The notes under the pieces are model-generated. The model made no database searches, was not told the DNA's origin, and saw only the letters and a list, made by a program, of their open reading frames with translations. From Bacteroidota bacterium (GTDB lineage Bacteria > Bacteroidota > Bacteroidia > Chitinophagales > Chitinophagaceae), in NCBI GenBank assembly GCA_030706735.1, contig JAUZNZ010000002.1, positions 62,001-126,000 of the forward strand: a stretch of 64,000 bases of DNA, given 5' to 3'. Below, one piece after another: positions 32,630 to 42,211 of the stretch; the first letter of the stretch is position 1; the number at the start of each line of letters is the position of its first letter. The position numbers and the translations under genes are program-made.

Positions 32630-35050
32630 ATGGAAAATCTAGCTCCTAACGAAGTGACCGACCTCGAACAACTCTCCTTTGACAAATTCAGGGAAGAGGT
32701 TCTGAAGGATTACCGGACTGCTTGTGAAAGCAGGGAAGCCAGCCTGCTGGGCAGGAAGGAGGTATTGACCGGCAAGGCTAAATTCGGCATATTCGGGGAC
32801 GGCAAAGAGGTTCCGCAGGTGGCAATGGCGAAGTTCTTCCGTCCCGGCGATATCTATGCAGGGTACTATCGGGACCAAACCTTCGCCTTCGCTACCGGGG
32901 CGGCGACGATCGAAGAGTTCTTTTCCCAATTGTATGCAGATCCCGACCCTTCCCATGACCCCCATAGCGCAGGAAGGCAAATGAATTCCCATTTCGCTAC
33001 TCCGTTCATCGATGCCGACGGGACGACCCTTGACCTGGTGAACCGAAAGAATCTGACCGCCGGGTTGGCCCCGACAGCGGCCCAGATGCCCCGTGCTCTC
33101 GGACTCGCCTATGCTTCCAAAGCATTTCGGGAAGTGAACGTACTAAAGTCCTTCCCCGGGTTATCAAACAACGGCAATGAAGTGTGCTTTTGCACGATCG
33201 GTGATGCGTCCACCAGCGAAGGGCATTTCTGGGAGACGATCAATGCCGCCGGCGTATTGCAGGTTCCCCTCGCCATTTTCGTCTGGGACGACGGCTATGG
33301 CATTTCGGTCCCCCGTAAATACCAGACCACCAAGGGCTCGATATCCGAGGCTTTAAAAGGGCTGCAAAAGAAAGAGGGTACGAATGGCATCGATATCTAT
33401 CGGGTAAAGGCCTGGGACTATGCCGGCATGTGCGAAGTGTTCGAGGCCGCCATTCAGTCGATGCGGCTGACCCATACGCCCGTGCTCTTTCATGTCGAAG
33501 AAGTGACTCAACCTCAGGGACATTCTACCTCCGGCAGCCATGAACGATACAAATCTCCGGAACGCCTCGAATGGGAAAGGGAATGGGATGGTATTAAAAA
33601 AATGAAGGAATGGATCGTCGACAATTCGCTAGCCACCGAAGAGGAACTAAATGATCTGGCCACGGGAGCCAAGGAGTTCATCCGCGACAGCCGCAATAAT
33701 GCCTGGGAAAAATACCAGGGACCGATCAAACAGCAGGTGTCGCGGAGCGTCGGGCTGATCAATGAAATGGCCCGGGAATGGTCGGGAGAAACGGAAGAAT
33801 TGCAGGAGGTCGCCGCCCGGCTTGCCGCGGACCGTGAGCCCGGACGTAAGGAGGTCCTGCGCGCTCTACATCAGGCCCTCGACCTGGCTGCCAATAGCGG
33901 CGGCGGGTATTCGGCCCCGCATGGGAACGCTTTATCCCTGACCAGGGAGTATTACGATGAATTAAAGAAGGAAAATACGGCGCTATATAATTCGCATTTG
34001 ATCCATGAGGGGGCAAGGAACATCTTCCGCATCTCGTCCGTAGAGCCGGAATTCGACGAACTGGCGCCGCCGATCAATGGCTACGAAGTGTTGAACAAGT
34101 ACTTCGACGAGCTCTTCACGCACAATCCCAGTGTGATGGCCTTTGGCGAGGACCTGGGCAAGATCGGCGACGTCAACCAGGGATTTGCAGGCTTGCAGGC
34201 CAGACATGGGGCGGACCGCATTTTCGATACGGGAATTCGTGAACTGACCATCATGGGTCAGGGCATCGGAATGGCCTTCCGGGGACTTCGCCCGATCGCA
34301 GAGATCCAGTACCTGGATTACCTCCTTTATGGGCTTCAGCCACTGAGTGACGACCTGGCCAGTCTCCAATACCGCACCGCGGGAAAACAGACTGCACCTC
34401 TTATCGTACGCACCCGCGGGCACCGGCTCGAAGGCATCTGGCATAGCGGTTCCCCGATGGGTATGATCATCAATTCTTTGCGCGGAATGCATGTCTGTGT
34501 CCCCCGCAATATGGTGCAGGCGGCAGGCATGTACAATACGCTTCTGCAAGGGGTCGATCCGGCGCTGGTTATCGAATGTCTCAATGGTTACCGGCTGAAG
34601 GAAAAGCTGCCTCTCAATCTGCTCGATTTTTATGTCCCCCTTGGCGTGCCGGAGGTGGTCCGGGAAGGCGATGATGTGACCATTGTCTCCTATGGTTCCA
34701 CCCTGCGAATCGTACTGGAAGCGGCAGCTGTGCTGGATGGCTCGGGGATCCAATGTGAAGTGGTGGACGTGCAAACCTTATTGCCATTCGACATTCATCA
34801 CCTGATCCTCGCTTCCCTGCAAAAGACAAATCGCATCCTCTTTGTCGACGAGGATGTGCCGGGTGGCGCTGCGGGGTATATGTTCAATAAAGTGATGGAG
34901 GAGCAAGGCGGCTACAGATGGCTGGACACCGCGCCCCGAACGATCACCGGCAAGGCGCATCGCCCGGCATATGCCAGCGACGGCGACTATTTCAGCAAGC
35001 CCAATGCGGAAGACGTCATCGACGCGGTGAGGGAAATGATGCGGGAATAA
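32630..35050 (+). CDS. Branched-chain/2-oxo acid dehydrogenase E1, alpha and beta chains fused
   Basis: 806 residues. The first ~380 residues are an E1-alpha thiamine diphosphate domain (GDASTSEGHFWETINAAG ... DDGYGISVP; the usual GDG...NN reads GDA...DD, as in the fused Bacteroidota form). From about 485 an E1-beta transketolase domain follows (VMAFGEDLGKIGDVNQGF, MGQGIGMAFRGLRPIAEIQY, then a C-terminal domain with FVDEDVPGGAAGYM). It decarboxylates branched-chain keto acids or pyruvate and passes the acyl group to an E2, not encoded here. A -7 element TATTTTTG (32618-32625) lies just five bases before the ATG. Confidence 0.93.
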   Translation: MENLAPNEVTDLEQLSFDKFREEVLKDYRTACESREASLLGRKEVLTGKAKFGIFGDGKEVPQVAMAKFFRPGDIYAGYYRDQTFAFATGAATIEEFFSQLYADPDPSHDPHSAGRQMNSHFATPFIDADGTTLDLVNRKNLTAGLAPTAAQMPRALGLAYASKAFREVNVLKSFPGLSNNGNEVCFCTIGDASTSEGHFWETINAAGVLQVPLAIFVWDDGYGISVPRKYQTTKGSISEALKGLQKKEGTNGIDIYRVKAWDYAGMCEVFEAAIQSMRLTHTPVLFHVEEVTQPQGHSTSGSHERYKSPERLEWEREWDGIKKMKEWIVDNSLATEEELNDLATGAKEFIRDSRNNAWEKYQGPIKQQVSRSVGLINEMAREWSGETEELQEVAARLAADREPGRKEVLRALHQALDLAANSGGGYSAPHGNALSLTREYYDELKKENTALYNSHLIHEGARNIFRISSVEPEFDELAPPINGYEVLNKYFDELFTHNPSVMAFGEDLGKIGDVNQGFAGLQARHGADRIFDTGIRELTIMGQGIGMAFRGLRPIAEIQYLDYLLYGLQPLSDDLASLQYRTAGKQTAPLIVRTRGHRLEGIWHSGSPMGMIINSLRGMHVCVPRNMVQAAGMYNTLLQGVDPALVIECLNGYRLKEKLPLNLLDFYVPLGVPEVVREGDDVTIVSYGSTLRIVLEAAAVLDGSGIQCEVVDVQTLLPFDIHHLILASLQKTNRILFVDEDVPGGAAGYMFNKVMEEQGGYRWLDTAPRTITGKAHRPAYASDGDYFSKPNAEDVIDAVREMMRE

Positions 35051-35077
35051 ACCACCCGGGTGCAAACCTCCGGCTCC

Positions 35078-35479
35078 CTAGGACAAAAAGCGTCCTTCCC
35101 ACTCGGCCGACGGCACCGAACACTCGTCACGCCGCCCGAACCAACGGTAACGATTACGTGCTATCCAATTGTAGAGCCCGTCCCGGATAAAGGCTGGAAT
35201 GAACCGGAAAACATACAACAAGGCCCAGGGGCCGCCCAGTCCTTTCAAGACTCTTAAGGCCGCCATCGAGCGGGTATAGAGTTTCCCGCTCTCCAGTAAA
35301 ACAAAGGAATCGAAATACATGCCCGGGGCCGATCCGGCCTTCTTCAACAGATCCTGTCCGGCAACGCTTTGTAAAGAGGCAAATCGGAATTTCCCGGCCT
35401 TGTCGTGTTTCAGGACGAACTGGACCGATCGGTTGCAAAGATTGCAAACGCCGTCAAAAAATAATACAGGCCCCGTCAC
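35078..35479 (-). CDS. Thiol-disulfide oxidoreductase DCC family protein
   Basis: 133 residues. FDGVCNLCNRSVQFVL carries the C12-x-x-C15 pair that names the family, with DxxC context, and the conserved ending IPAFIRDGLYNWIARNRYRWFGR. Probable thioredoxin-like redox role, partner unknown. It begins two bases after yebC ends, so the two are in one operon from the promoter at 36223-36254. Confidence 0.9.
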   Translation of the reverse strand: MTGPVLFFDGVCNLCNRSVQFVLKHDKAGKFRFASLQSVAGQDLLKKAGSAPGMYFDSFVLLESGKLYTRSMAALRVLKGLGGPWALLYVFRFIPAFIRDGLYNWIARNRYRWFGRRDECSVPSAEWEGRFLS

Positions 35480-35481
35480 CC

Positions 35482-36204
35482 CTATTTCAGATTATGGAAT
35501 ACCTTTTGGACATCGTCATCCTGCTCCAGGCGGTCGACAAGCTTGAGCACATCCTGGGCCTGATCTTCCGGCAGTTCCACGGTAGTGGTGGGTATCCACT
35601 CCACCTCGGCGCTGATCGGTGTAATGCCCTTTTGCTCGAGCGCCTTCTGCATCGATCCGAAATCGCCGAAGGCCGCCCGCAGCACCACCACCGGTTCCCC
35701 GTTCTCTCCGGTACCCTCGCCCATCTCGTCCAGGCCGTGATCGATCAATTCCAGCTCCAGGTCCTCGAGGTTGAGCGACTCTGGTTTCAGCTTGAATACG
35801 CCCATTTTGGTGAATTGAAAGCTTACGCTCCCGCTATTGCCGAGAGTGCCGCCCCCCTTATTGAAATGTGATTTCACATTGGCGACGGTCCGCACGTGAT
35901 TGTCTGTGGCCGTCTCGACCAGGATCGCCACGCCATGCGGCCCATAGCCTTCATAGAGGATCTCTTCGAAATTCTCCATCTCTTTTCCGCTGGCCCGCTT
36001 GATGGCGGCTTCCACCCGATCCTTGGGCATATTGACGCTCTTCGCATTCTGAAAGCATCGGCGCAAGGCAGGATTGGTGGCTGGGTCGGGGCCGCCGGCC
36101 TTGACGGCGATCGCAATTTCCTTCCCGATCCTCGTGAATTGTTTGGCCATCCGGTCCCAGCGGGCGAACATCGTATGCTTGCGAACTTCAAATATGCGAC
36201 CCAT
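35482..36204 (-). CDS. YebC/PmpR family probable transcriptional regulator
   Basis: 240 residues, usual length. [30 protein letters not shown] at the N-terminus, [14 protein letters not shown], and [19 protein letters not shown] are family hallmarks. Related proteins bind DNA upstream of quorum-sensing or stress genes; a YebC-like translation role at polyproline stalls has also been reported for some. Precise role here is open. It has a strong promoter just upstream. Confidence 0.92.
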   Translation of the reverse strand: MGRIFEVRKHTMFARWDRMAKQFTRIGKEIAIAVKAGGPDPATNPALRRCFQNAKSVNMPKDRVEAAIKRASGKEMENFEEILYEGYGPHGVAILVETATDNHVRTVANVKSHFNKGGGTLGNSGSVSFQFTKMGVFKLKPESLNLEDLELELIDHGLDEMGEGTGENGEPVVVLRAAFGDFGSMQKALEQKGITPISAEVEWIPTTTVELPEDQAQDVLKLVDRLEQDDDVQKVFHNLK

Positions 36205-36222
36205 ATTTTAATTGATTGGCTG

Positions 36223-36254
36223 CAAATTTAGCTCAACTGGCCTTCGTTACAAAA
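36223..36254 (-). promoter_or_regulatory. Promoter of the yebC-DCC operon
   Basis: Minus-strand TTTTG (36254-36250), 19 bases, TAAATTTG (36230-36223). Both elements match well and the spacing is ideal. The -33 element overlaps the U run of the permease terminator. Confidence 0.75.
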
Positions 36255-36284
36255 CAAAAAACCCGCCCCCCTTGAGAGACGGGT
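36251..36284 (-). terminator. Intrinsic terminator after the amino acid permease
   Basis: Minus-strand ACCCG (36284-36280) and CGGGT (36265-36261) close a stem that continues through the C/T- and G-rich arms with mismatches, followed by TTTTTTGTTTTG. The T run merges into the next promoter. Confidence 0.8.
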
Positions 36285-36302
36285 CAATTATAAGGGTCAT
36301 GA

Positions 36303-37787
36303 TCAGACCTTAAGCTTGCTGTGGTTCTTACTGTAGCTAAAATAGATCATCAACCCGATGATCATCCAGATAAACGCGCTGAGCAAGGTGGTTCCCCAGA
36401 GGCTGACGATCATGGCCGTGCACACCAGCATACCCAGGATCGGTACGAGAGGTACTAACGGCGTCTTGAAAGGCCTGTGCAGGTTCGGGTCCTTCTTTCG
36501 TAAGATGATCACACCGACACAAACCAGGACGAAGGCCAGTAACGTACCGATCGACGTCAGATCGCCCGCGACGCTCTCCGGTAAAAAGCCTGCGAAAAGC
36601 CCGATGAAAATGAACAGGATCATATTGCTCTTGTAAGGCGTCCTGAACCTCGGATGGAGTTTGGAAAAAACCTTCGGCAGCAGACCATCGGACGACATGG
36701 TATAGAAAACCCGGCTTTGACCCATCATCATCACCAGGATCACAGAGGAAAAGCCCAGCAGGATCGCGATCGTCACAAGCGTCGACAACCACTGATAACC
36801 ATGCATGTAGGTATCGATGGCGTATGCCACGGAAGCCTCCTTGCCTGCCTTCACGAAGTCCGTATACGGCGCCACGCCGGTGAGCACCCAGGAAAAGAGG
36901 ATATAGAGGACCGTACAGATAGCCAGCGATCCCAGGATACCCATCGGCATATCCTTTTTGGGGTTCTTGGCCTCCTGCGCAGCCGTCGAGACCGCATCAA
37001 AACCGATGAATGCAAAGAAAACGACCGCGGCGCCCCGCAGTATCCCGCCCCATCCATGATTCAGGAAGGGTAGGTAAGAATATTCTTTTCCATTGGCCTG
37101 CAAGGCAGGTTTGGCGTCAGCCGGGATGGTATAGGGATGATGGTTCGCATCCTTTATAAAGTGCCACCCGATAAATATGAATACCAGAACGATCGAGACC
37201 TTGAGAAAGACGATGATCCCGTTGACGACGGCCGATTCCTGCATGCCTTTGATAAGCAGCAAGGTCAGGGCGGCCAGGATCACCAGTGCCGGGACATTGA
37301 TGATTCCCCGGTGCATAACGCCTGCCGCATCCAGCGCCGTTTGTAGCGGGGAATGGCTCCATTCGAAGGGGATCTTCCCCCCGAGAAGCTTGTTCATATA
37401 TTCACTCCAGGATATGGACACGGTGGCGGCGCCGAGAGCATATTCAAGGATCAGCGCCCATCCGATGATCCAGGCTATGAGTTCTCCCATGGTCGCATAG
37501 GCATAGGTATAGGCGCTGCCGGCGATCGGGATGATGGAGGCGAATTCGGCATAACAAAGCCCGGCAAAGGCGCAACCCACGGCGGCGATAATGAACGAAA
37601 CGGTAACGGCCGGGCCGGCATGCTCTCCGGCCGCGGCTGCAGTACGCACGAAGAGGCCTGCGCCGATAATGGCGCCGATCCCCAGAGCGATCAGGCTCCA
37701 GACTCCGAGCGTCCTCTTCAGGCCTTTCTCCGAATCCGCAGCCTGCGCCATCAGGATGTCCAATGATTTCTTTCTGAATAGGCTCAT
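36303..37787 (-). CDS. APC-family amino acid permease
   Basis: 494 residues from the ATG at 37787; a longer frame continues upstream but without a better start. Twelve or so hydrophobic helices. The APC signature GIGAIIGAGLFVRTAAAAGEHAGPAVTVSF is near 38-67, and FFAFIGFDAVSTAAQEAKNPKKDMP near 248-272 is typical of the cationic amino acid transporter (CAT/YfnA-like) branch. It is likely to import a neutral or cationic amino acid by proton coupling. A 180-base gap with the divergent symporter shows no clear promoter pair. Confidence 0.88.
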   Translation of the reverse strand: MSLFRKKSLDILMAQAADSEKGLKRTLGVWSLIALGIGAIIGAGLFVRTAAAAGEHAGPAVTVSFIIAAVGCAFAGLCYAEFASIIPIAGSAYTYAYATMGELIAWIIGWALILEYALGAATVSISWSEYMNKLLGGKIPFEWSHSPLQTALDAAGVMHRGIINVPALVILAALTLLLIKGMQESAVVNGIIVFLKVSIVLVFIFIGWHFIKDANHHPYTIPADAKPALQANGKEYSYLPFLNHGWGGILRGAAVVFFAFIGFDAVSTAAQEAKNPKKDMPMGILGSLAICTVLYILFSWVLTGVAPYTDFVKAGKEASVAYAIDTYMHGYQWLSTLVTIAILLGFSSVILVMMMGQSRVFYTMSSDGLLPKVFSKLHPRFRTPYKSNMILFIFIGLFAGFLPESVAGDLTSIGTLLAFVLVCVGVIILRKKDPNLHRPFKTPLVPLVPILGMLVCTAMIVSLWGTTLLSAFIWMIIGLMIYFSYSKNHSKLKV

Positions 37788-37967
37788 AATAAGTTTGTTT
37801 ATGGATGTATGTGTGACTGTTAAGTTTGTAAAATAAGTAAATATTCGATACCCGAATACCAATTCTTTGAGGGGGAGGACTGATTTTGAAGGAGTAAAGT
37901 TTTGTCAAGTCAATATTTTTCGATTGTTTGCAGGTTCAATGGCGGGTTGCTGGCCCGTCCGTCAACA

Positions 37968-39242
37968 ATGCCGCCTATGCAAAAGATGGGTCTTACGGGA
38001 TGGATCCTGGTCGCGATGCTCCTGGGAGTGGCCCTGGGATTATGGGTACATTATAATGCCGGACCATCCGGGATAGAAAATTTTTCGGGCGCCGCATCCA
38101 CTATTACGGATATTTTCCTCCGCCTGATCAAGATGATCATTGCCCCCCTGGTCTTTTCAACCCTTGTCGTCGGGATCGCCAAACTCGGGGATATCAAGGC
38201 AGTGGGCAGGATCGGAGGGAAAACCCTGCTATGGTTCATGGGCGCTACCTTCCTGTCCCTTCTCCTGGGAATGATCGTCATGAACGCATTGCAGCTTGGT
38301 TCCGGACTCAATCTCCCTGCTTCGCCCGGCTCCGCAACGGCAACCATCAGCGCCGCGGTGATCGACCAATCCACTCTTTCCGCCCGGAGTTTTATTACCC
38401 ATGTCTTCCCCACAAGCATATTCGAAGCGATGTCGGGCAACCTGATCCTGCAGATCGTCGTTTTTTCGGTTTTTTTCGGCATCTCGACGGCTTCACTTAG
38501 CGAAAGCGGAAAGATCATCATCAAGGCATTGGACGCATTGTCCCAGGTGGTATTGCGCATGACAGGCTATGTGATGTACCTCGCTCCGGTAGCCGCGCTG
38601 GCCGCCATAGCTTCCGTCATAGCGGTAAAAGGGCCGGAACTGCTTTTCACCTACGGAAAATTCATCATTAGCTTTTACCTCACGATCCTGGCGCTGTGGC
38701 TTCTACTGCTTCTCATCGCCTCTATTTTCGTTGGCCGCCGGGTGATCGATCTGGTGGTCAGCATCAAGGATATGATCCTCCTGGCCTTCAGTACGGCCAG
38801 CTCCGAAGCCGCCTTTCCGAGGCTGATCCCCGAATTGGAGAATTTCGGCTGCCCCCCAAAGATCGCCAGCTTCGTTCTCCCGCTGGGATATTCATTCAAC
38901 CTCGACGGCAGCATGCTCTATATGACCTTCGCTTCGCTGTTTATCGCCCAGGCCTATGGCGTGCCCCTCACACTGGGACAACAGCTCTCCATGCTCCTTG
39001 TGCTGATGCTTACCAGCAAAGGGGTTGCAGGCGTGCCGAGAGCCGCCCTGGTGGTGATCGCCGGGACATTGTCCTTATATAATATCCCGCAGCAGGGGCT
39101 CCTCCTCTTGCTCGGGATAGATCAGATCCTCGACATGGCTCGCAGCGCAACCAATGTGCTGGGCAATAGTATCGCCTCGGTGGTCGTTAGCAAGTGGGAA
39201 GGTGAACTGGGCGCGGCCGCTGTCGACGTAAATAAAGTTTAA
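37968..39242 (+). CDS. Dicarboxylate/amino acid:cation symporter (DAACS family)
   Basis: 424 residues from the ATG at 37968; a longer in-frame TTG start is less likely. Eight hydrophobic helices and two re-entrant loops are visible, with the diagnostic AFSTASSEAAFPRLIPELENFG near 277-300, GYSFNLDGSMLYM near 308-320 and TSKGVAGVPRAALVVIAG near 344-361. Substrate probably glutamate, aspartate or a C4 dicarboxylate with Na+ or H+. Three bases separate it from the DedA gene, which begins a run of four closely packed genes with it. Confidence 0.92.
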   Translation: MPPMQKMGLTGWILVAMLLGVALGLWVHYNAGPSGIENFSGAASTITDIFLRLIKMIIAPLVFSTLVVGIAKLGDIKAVGRIGGKTLLWFMGATFLSLLLGMIVMNALQLGSGLNLPASPGSATATISAAVIDQSTLSARSFITHVFPTSIFEAMSGNLILQIVVFSVFFGISTASLSESGKIIIKALDALSQVVLRMTGYVMYLAPVAALAAIASVIAVKGPELLFTYGKFIISFYLTILALWLLLLLIASIFVGRRVIDLVVSIKDMILLAFSTASSEAAFPRLIPELENFGCPPKIASFVLPLGYSFNLDGSMLYMTFASLFIAQAYGVPLTLGQQLSMLLVLMLTSKGVAGVPRAALVVIAGTLSLYNIPQQGLLLLLGIDQILDMARSATNVLGNSIASVVVSKWEGELGAAAVDVNKV

Positions 39243-39245
39243 CCC

Positions 39246-39971
39246 ATGATCATGCATGACTTATTAGCCATAACCCTAAAAGACCTTATAAACCCCGAGT
39301 TCTATATCAATAACGGAGGCCTTTGGGTTCTTTTGTTCATTGTCTTTGCCGAAACCGGTCTGATGGTCGGCTTTTTCCTTCCCGGTGACAGCTTATTGTT
39401 CGTAGCAGGCATTTATAGCGAAAAACTGGTGGCCAGCCTGCCCACAGGCGGGACTGGCCTCGCCTTCGTGGACCTGATGATCCTCTTTATCATGGTTTCT
39501 GTCTGCGGTATCATTGGTAATACAGTTGGTTATTGGGTCGGCTACAAGAGCGGTCCTTTTCTCTTCCATCGCAAAGACAATTTCCTTTTTAAAAAAAGGT
39601 ATTTATACCAGGCCAAAGAGTTCTATGAACTCCATGGCGGGCAGGCCATCGTCTTCGCCCGCTTCCTGCCGATCATCAGGACCTTTGCTCCCATTATTGC
39701 GGGGATCGTCGCTATGGACCGCAGAAAATTCACCGTATACAATATAGTGGGCTGCCTCGCCTGGGTTTTCCTTATGCTATCAGCCGGCCACTACCTGTGG
39801 AGGTTATTGCTGGTCAAATTTAATTTCGATCTTAAACAGCATCTCGAGGTCCTCGTCATCGGCATCGTCGTCATCACCACCTTTCCGGTCATTTATAAAA
39901 TATTCTTCGGCAAGAAAAGACAATATCAGGGCGGCGATCCCTACCGGCAGGATCCGCCAAAAAACGAATAA
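39246..39971 (+). CDS. DedA/SNARE-associated family membrane protein
   Basis: 241 residues from the ATG at 39246 (another ATG follows at 39252). Re-entrant-type glycine motifs, GFFLPGDSLLFVAGIYS near 39-55 and RFLPIIRTFAPIIAGIVAMDRRKF near 138-161, are DedA signatures. Related proteins flip undecaprenyl phosphate or phospholipids and affect envelope pH and drug sensitivity. It lies in a tight run with the symporter, an MFS transporter and a GT9 glycosyltransferase. Confidence 0.9.
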   Translation: MIMHDLLAITLKDLINPEFYINNGGLWVLLFIVFAETGLMVGFFLPGDSLLFVAGIYSEKLVASLPTGGTGLAFVDLMILFIMVSVCGIIGNTVGYWVGYKSGPFLFHRKDNFLFKKRYLYQAKEFYELHGGQAIVFARFLPIIRTFAPIIAGIVAMDRRKFTVYNIVGCLAWVFLMLSAGHYLWRLLLVKFNFDLKQHLEVLVIGIVVITTFPVIYKIFFGKKRQYQGGDPYRQDPPKNE

Positions 39972-39977
39972 AGAGGT

Positions 39978-41225
39978 ATGGAGCAAAAGAATCATTCGAT
40001 TTTCAACCTGGCCGTCGTCGTCGGCGCCCTGGGATATTTTGTGGACGTCTACGATCTCTTATTGTTCAGCATCGTACGGGTACCTTCGCTAAAGGCAATG
40101 GGTCTTTCAGCACAGGATATTGCCAGCAAAGGCTCGGAAATCCTCAATATTCAAATGCTTGGATTGCTGATCGGGGGCATCCTTTGGGGAGTCCTGGGTG
40201 ACAAGAAGGGCAGGCTGAGGGTGCTGTTTGCCTCTATCATTCTTTATTCCCTGGGCAGCATCGCCAATGGTTTCGTACACACGGTCGGTCAATACGCAGC
40301 GGTACGCTTCATCACCGGACTGGGCCTGGCCGGCGAGCTGGGCGCGGGCATCACGCTGGTTAGCGAACTGATGAGCAAGGAGAAAAGAGGGATCGCCACA
40401 TCCCTGGTGGCTGGTATCGGCTTGAGCGGCGCTGTCTTTGCGTATTTCGTCCGGGTCAATTTTGTGACGGCGGACGGGGAAGGCTGGCGAACCTGTTATT
40501 ATATTGGCGGGGGGCTGGGCATCCTTCTGCTCCTGCTTCGCGTCGGCGTGCTTGAATCCGGCATGTACAAAAGCATCCAGGACAGTACGGTATCCAAAGG
40601 GAACTTCTTTATGCTGTTTACCAATGGGAAAAGGTTAAAAAAATACCTCACGGCCATCCTGATCGCGCTGCCAAACTGGTATGTCATCGGCATCCTGATC
40701 ACCTTCTCGAACAATTTCGCCGCGAAGATGAATATTACCGGGCCAGTGGATCCAGGCAAGGGCATAATGGTCAGCTATGTCGCGATCTCCGTCGGTGACG
40801 TGGCGATCGGCTTTATCAGCCAATGGTTCAAGAGCCGAAAAAAATCCTTATGGCTCTTCCATATCATCACGATCATTTCAGCGATCTGGTTCTTTAATCT
40901 GCAGGGGAAGTCCCCTTCGGCAATGTACTGGGTTTGCGTATTCCTCGGGCTGGGTACCGGATTCTGGGCTATGTTCGTGACGATGGCCGCAGAGCAGTTC
41001 GGGACAAATATCCGCGCGACGGTGGCCACTACCGTACCCAATATGGCCAGAGGCTCGCTTGCGGTGATCGTCAGCCCTATCTTCAGCCTGATGCAATCCT
41101 GGACGGGCGATTATTTCAAGAGCGGCTGGATCACGGGGATCATCGTATTTGGCATCGCTTCGGTCGCCCTGTTCATGACCGAAGAGACCTTTGGCAAGGA
41201 CTTGAATTATCTCGAACCGGCATGA
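39978..41225 (+). CDS. MFS transporter (sugar phosphate/metabolite:H+ type)
   Basis: 415 residues, twelve hydrophobic helices. Motif A-like GVLGDKKGRLRVLFAS near 65-80 and the helix 4-5 segment RFITGLGLAGELGAGITLVSELMSKEKRG near 107-136 fit the proton-driven major facilitator family, sharing features with metabolite/H+ symporters. The substrate is not deducible. The stop overlaps the ATG of the GT9 gene (ATGA), so the two are coupled. Confidence 0.88.
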   Translation: MEQKNHSIFNLAVVVGALGYFVDVYDLLLFSIVRVPSLKAMGLSAQDIASKGSEILNIQMLGLLIGGILWGVLGDKKGRLRVLFASIILYSLGSIANGFVHTVGQYAAVRFITGLGLAGELGAGITLVSELMSKEKRGIATSLVAGIGLSGAVFAYFVRVNFVTADGEGWRTCYYIGGGLGILLLLLRVGVLESGMYKSIQDSTVSKGNFFMLFTNGKRLKKYLTAILIALPNWYVIGILITFSNNFAAKMNITGPVDPGKGIMVSYVAISVGDVAIGFISQWFKSRKKSLWLFHIITIISAIWFFNLQGKSPSAMYWVCVFLGLGTGFWAMFVTMAAEQFGTNIRATVATTVPNMARGSLAVIVSPIFSLMQSWTGDYFKSGWITGIIVFGIASVALFMTEETFGKDLNYLEPA

Positions 41226-42211
41226 AATTTCTCATCATCCGCTTCAGCTCGATCGGTGACATCGTGCTCACGACGCCCGTGATCCGCTGCCTCAGGCAAC
41301 AGATCGCTACGGCGGAGATCCATTATCTGACCAAGAAGGCCTTCACACCCATCCTGACTGCGAATCCCTATATCGATAAGCTCCATGTGCTGGAGGATGA
41401 CCTCGCTACGGTACTCGACACGCTGCGGCAGGAAGATTTCGACTATGTGATCGACCTGCATCATAATCTCAGAACGCTTCGCGTCAAGCGGGGCCTGGGA
41501 AAGCAAGCCTTTTCTTTCGACAAGCTCAACGTCGGAAAATGGCTCTACACGACGTTCAAATGGAATCGCCTTCCGGCAAAGCATATTGTGGACCGCTATC
41601 TCGATACGGTCGCGGGTTTCGGAGTACGCAATGACGGCGCGGGCCTGGATTATTTTATTCCTCCCTCCGAACTGGTCAAAGAGGAGGACATTCCCACTTC
41701 TCACCAGGCCGGATATATCGGGCTGGTGATCGGCGCCGCCCTGGCGACCAAAAAACTGCCACTGCATAAGCTGAAGGAATTCTGCACGCTGCTGGCGCAT
41801 CCGGTCATATTGCTCGGAGGTCCTGAGGATGCAGCGACCGGCGCCGAATTGGCTGCCATCGATCCGATTAAGATCTATAACTCCTGCGGCCGGTTCTCGC
41901 TGAATGAATCCGCGGACCTGGTACGCCGCGCCAAGCTCATTGTTTCGCATGATACCGGGCTGATGCATATCGCCGCTGCATTCAGAAAACCGGTCATTTC
42001 GGTTTGGGGTAATACAGTGCCGGAATTCGGCATGTCTCCATACTATGGGGCGATCCCCGTCGCGGGTCAGTTCATGGAAGTGCACGGATTATCTTGTCGC
42101 CCCTGTTCCAAGATCGGGTACAAAAAATGCCCTCGCGGGCATTTCAAATGTATGGAATCCCAGGATATGGGAAGGCTCGCTGAGGCAGCCAATCCCGCCA
42201 GCCCGTCATAA
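41222..42211 (+). CDS. Glycosyltransferase family 9 (heptosyltransferase-like)
   Basis: 329 residues from the ATG at 41222 (ATGA overlap with MFS). GT9 signatures: FLIIRFSSIGDIVLTTPVIRCLR at 3-25 and the C-terminal LIVSHDTGLMHIAAAFRKPVISVWGNTVPEFGMSPY near 238-273 with the sugar-nucleotide site residues. It probably adds a heptose or similar sugar to lipopolysaccharide core. A late Cys cluster (SCRPCSKIGYKKCPRGHFKCM) is common in this branch. Its 3' end overlaps convergent mdh by six bases. Confidence 0.92.
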   Translation: MKFLIIRFSSIGDIVLTTPVIRCLRQQIATAEIHYLTKKAFTPILTANPYIDKLHVLEDDLATVLDTLRQEDFDYVIDLHHNLRTLRVKRGLGKQAFSFDKLNVGKWLYTTFKWNRLPAKHIVDRYLDTVAGFGVRNDGAGLDYFIPPSELVKEEDIPTSHQAGYIGLVIGAALATKKLPLHKLKEFCTLLAHPVILLGGPEDAATGAELAAIDPIKIYNSCGRFSLNESADLVRRAKLIVSHDTGLMHIAAAFRKPVISVWGNTVPEFGMSPYYGAIPVAGQFMEVHGLSCRPCSKIGYKKCPRGHFKCMESQDMGRLAEAANPASPS

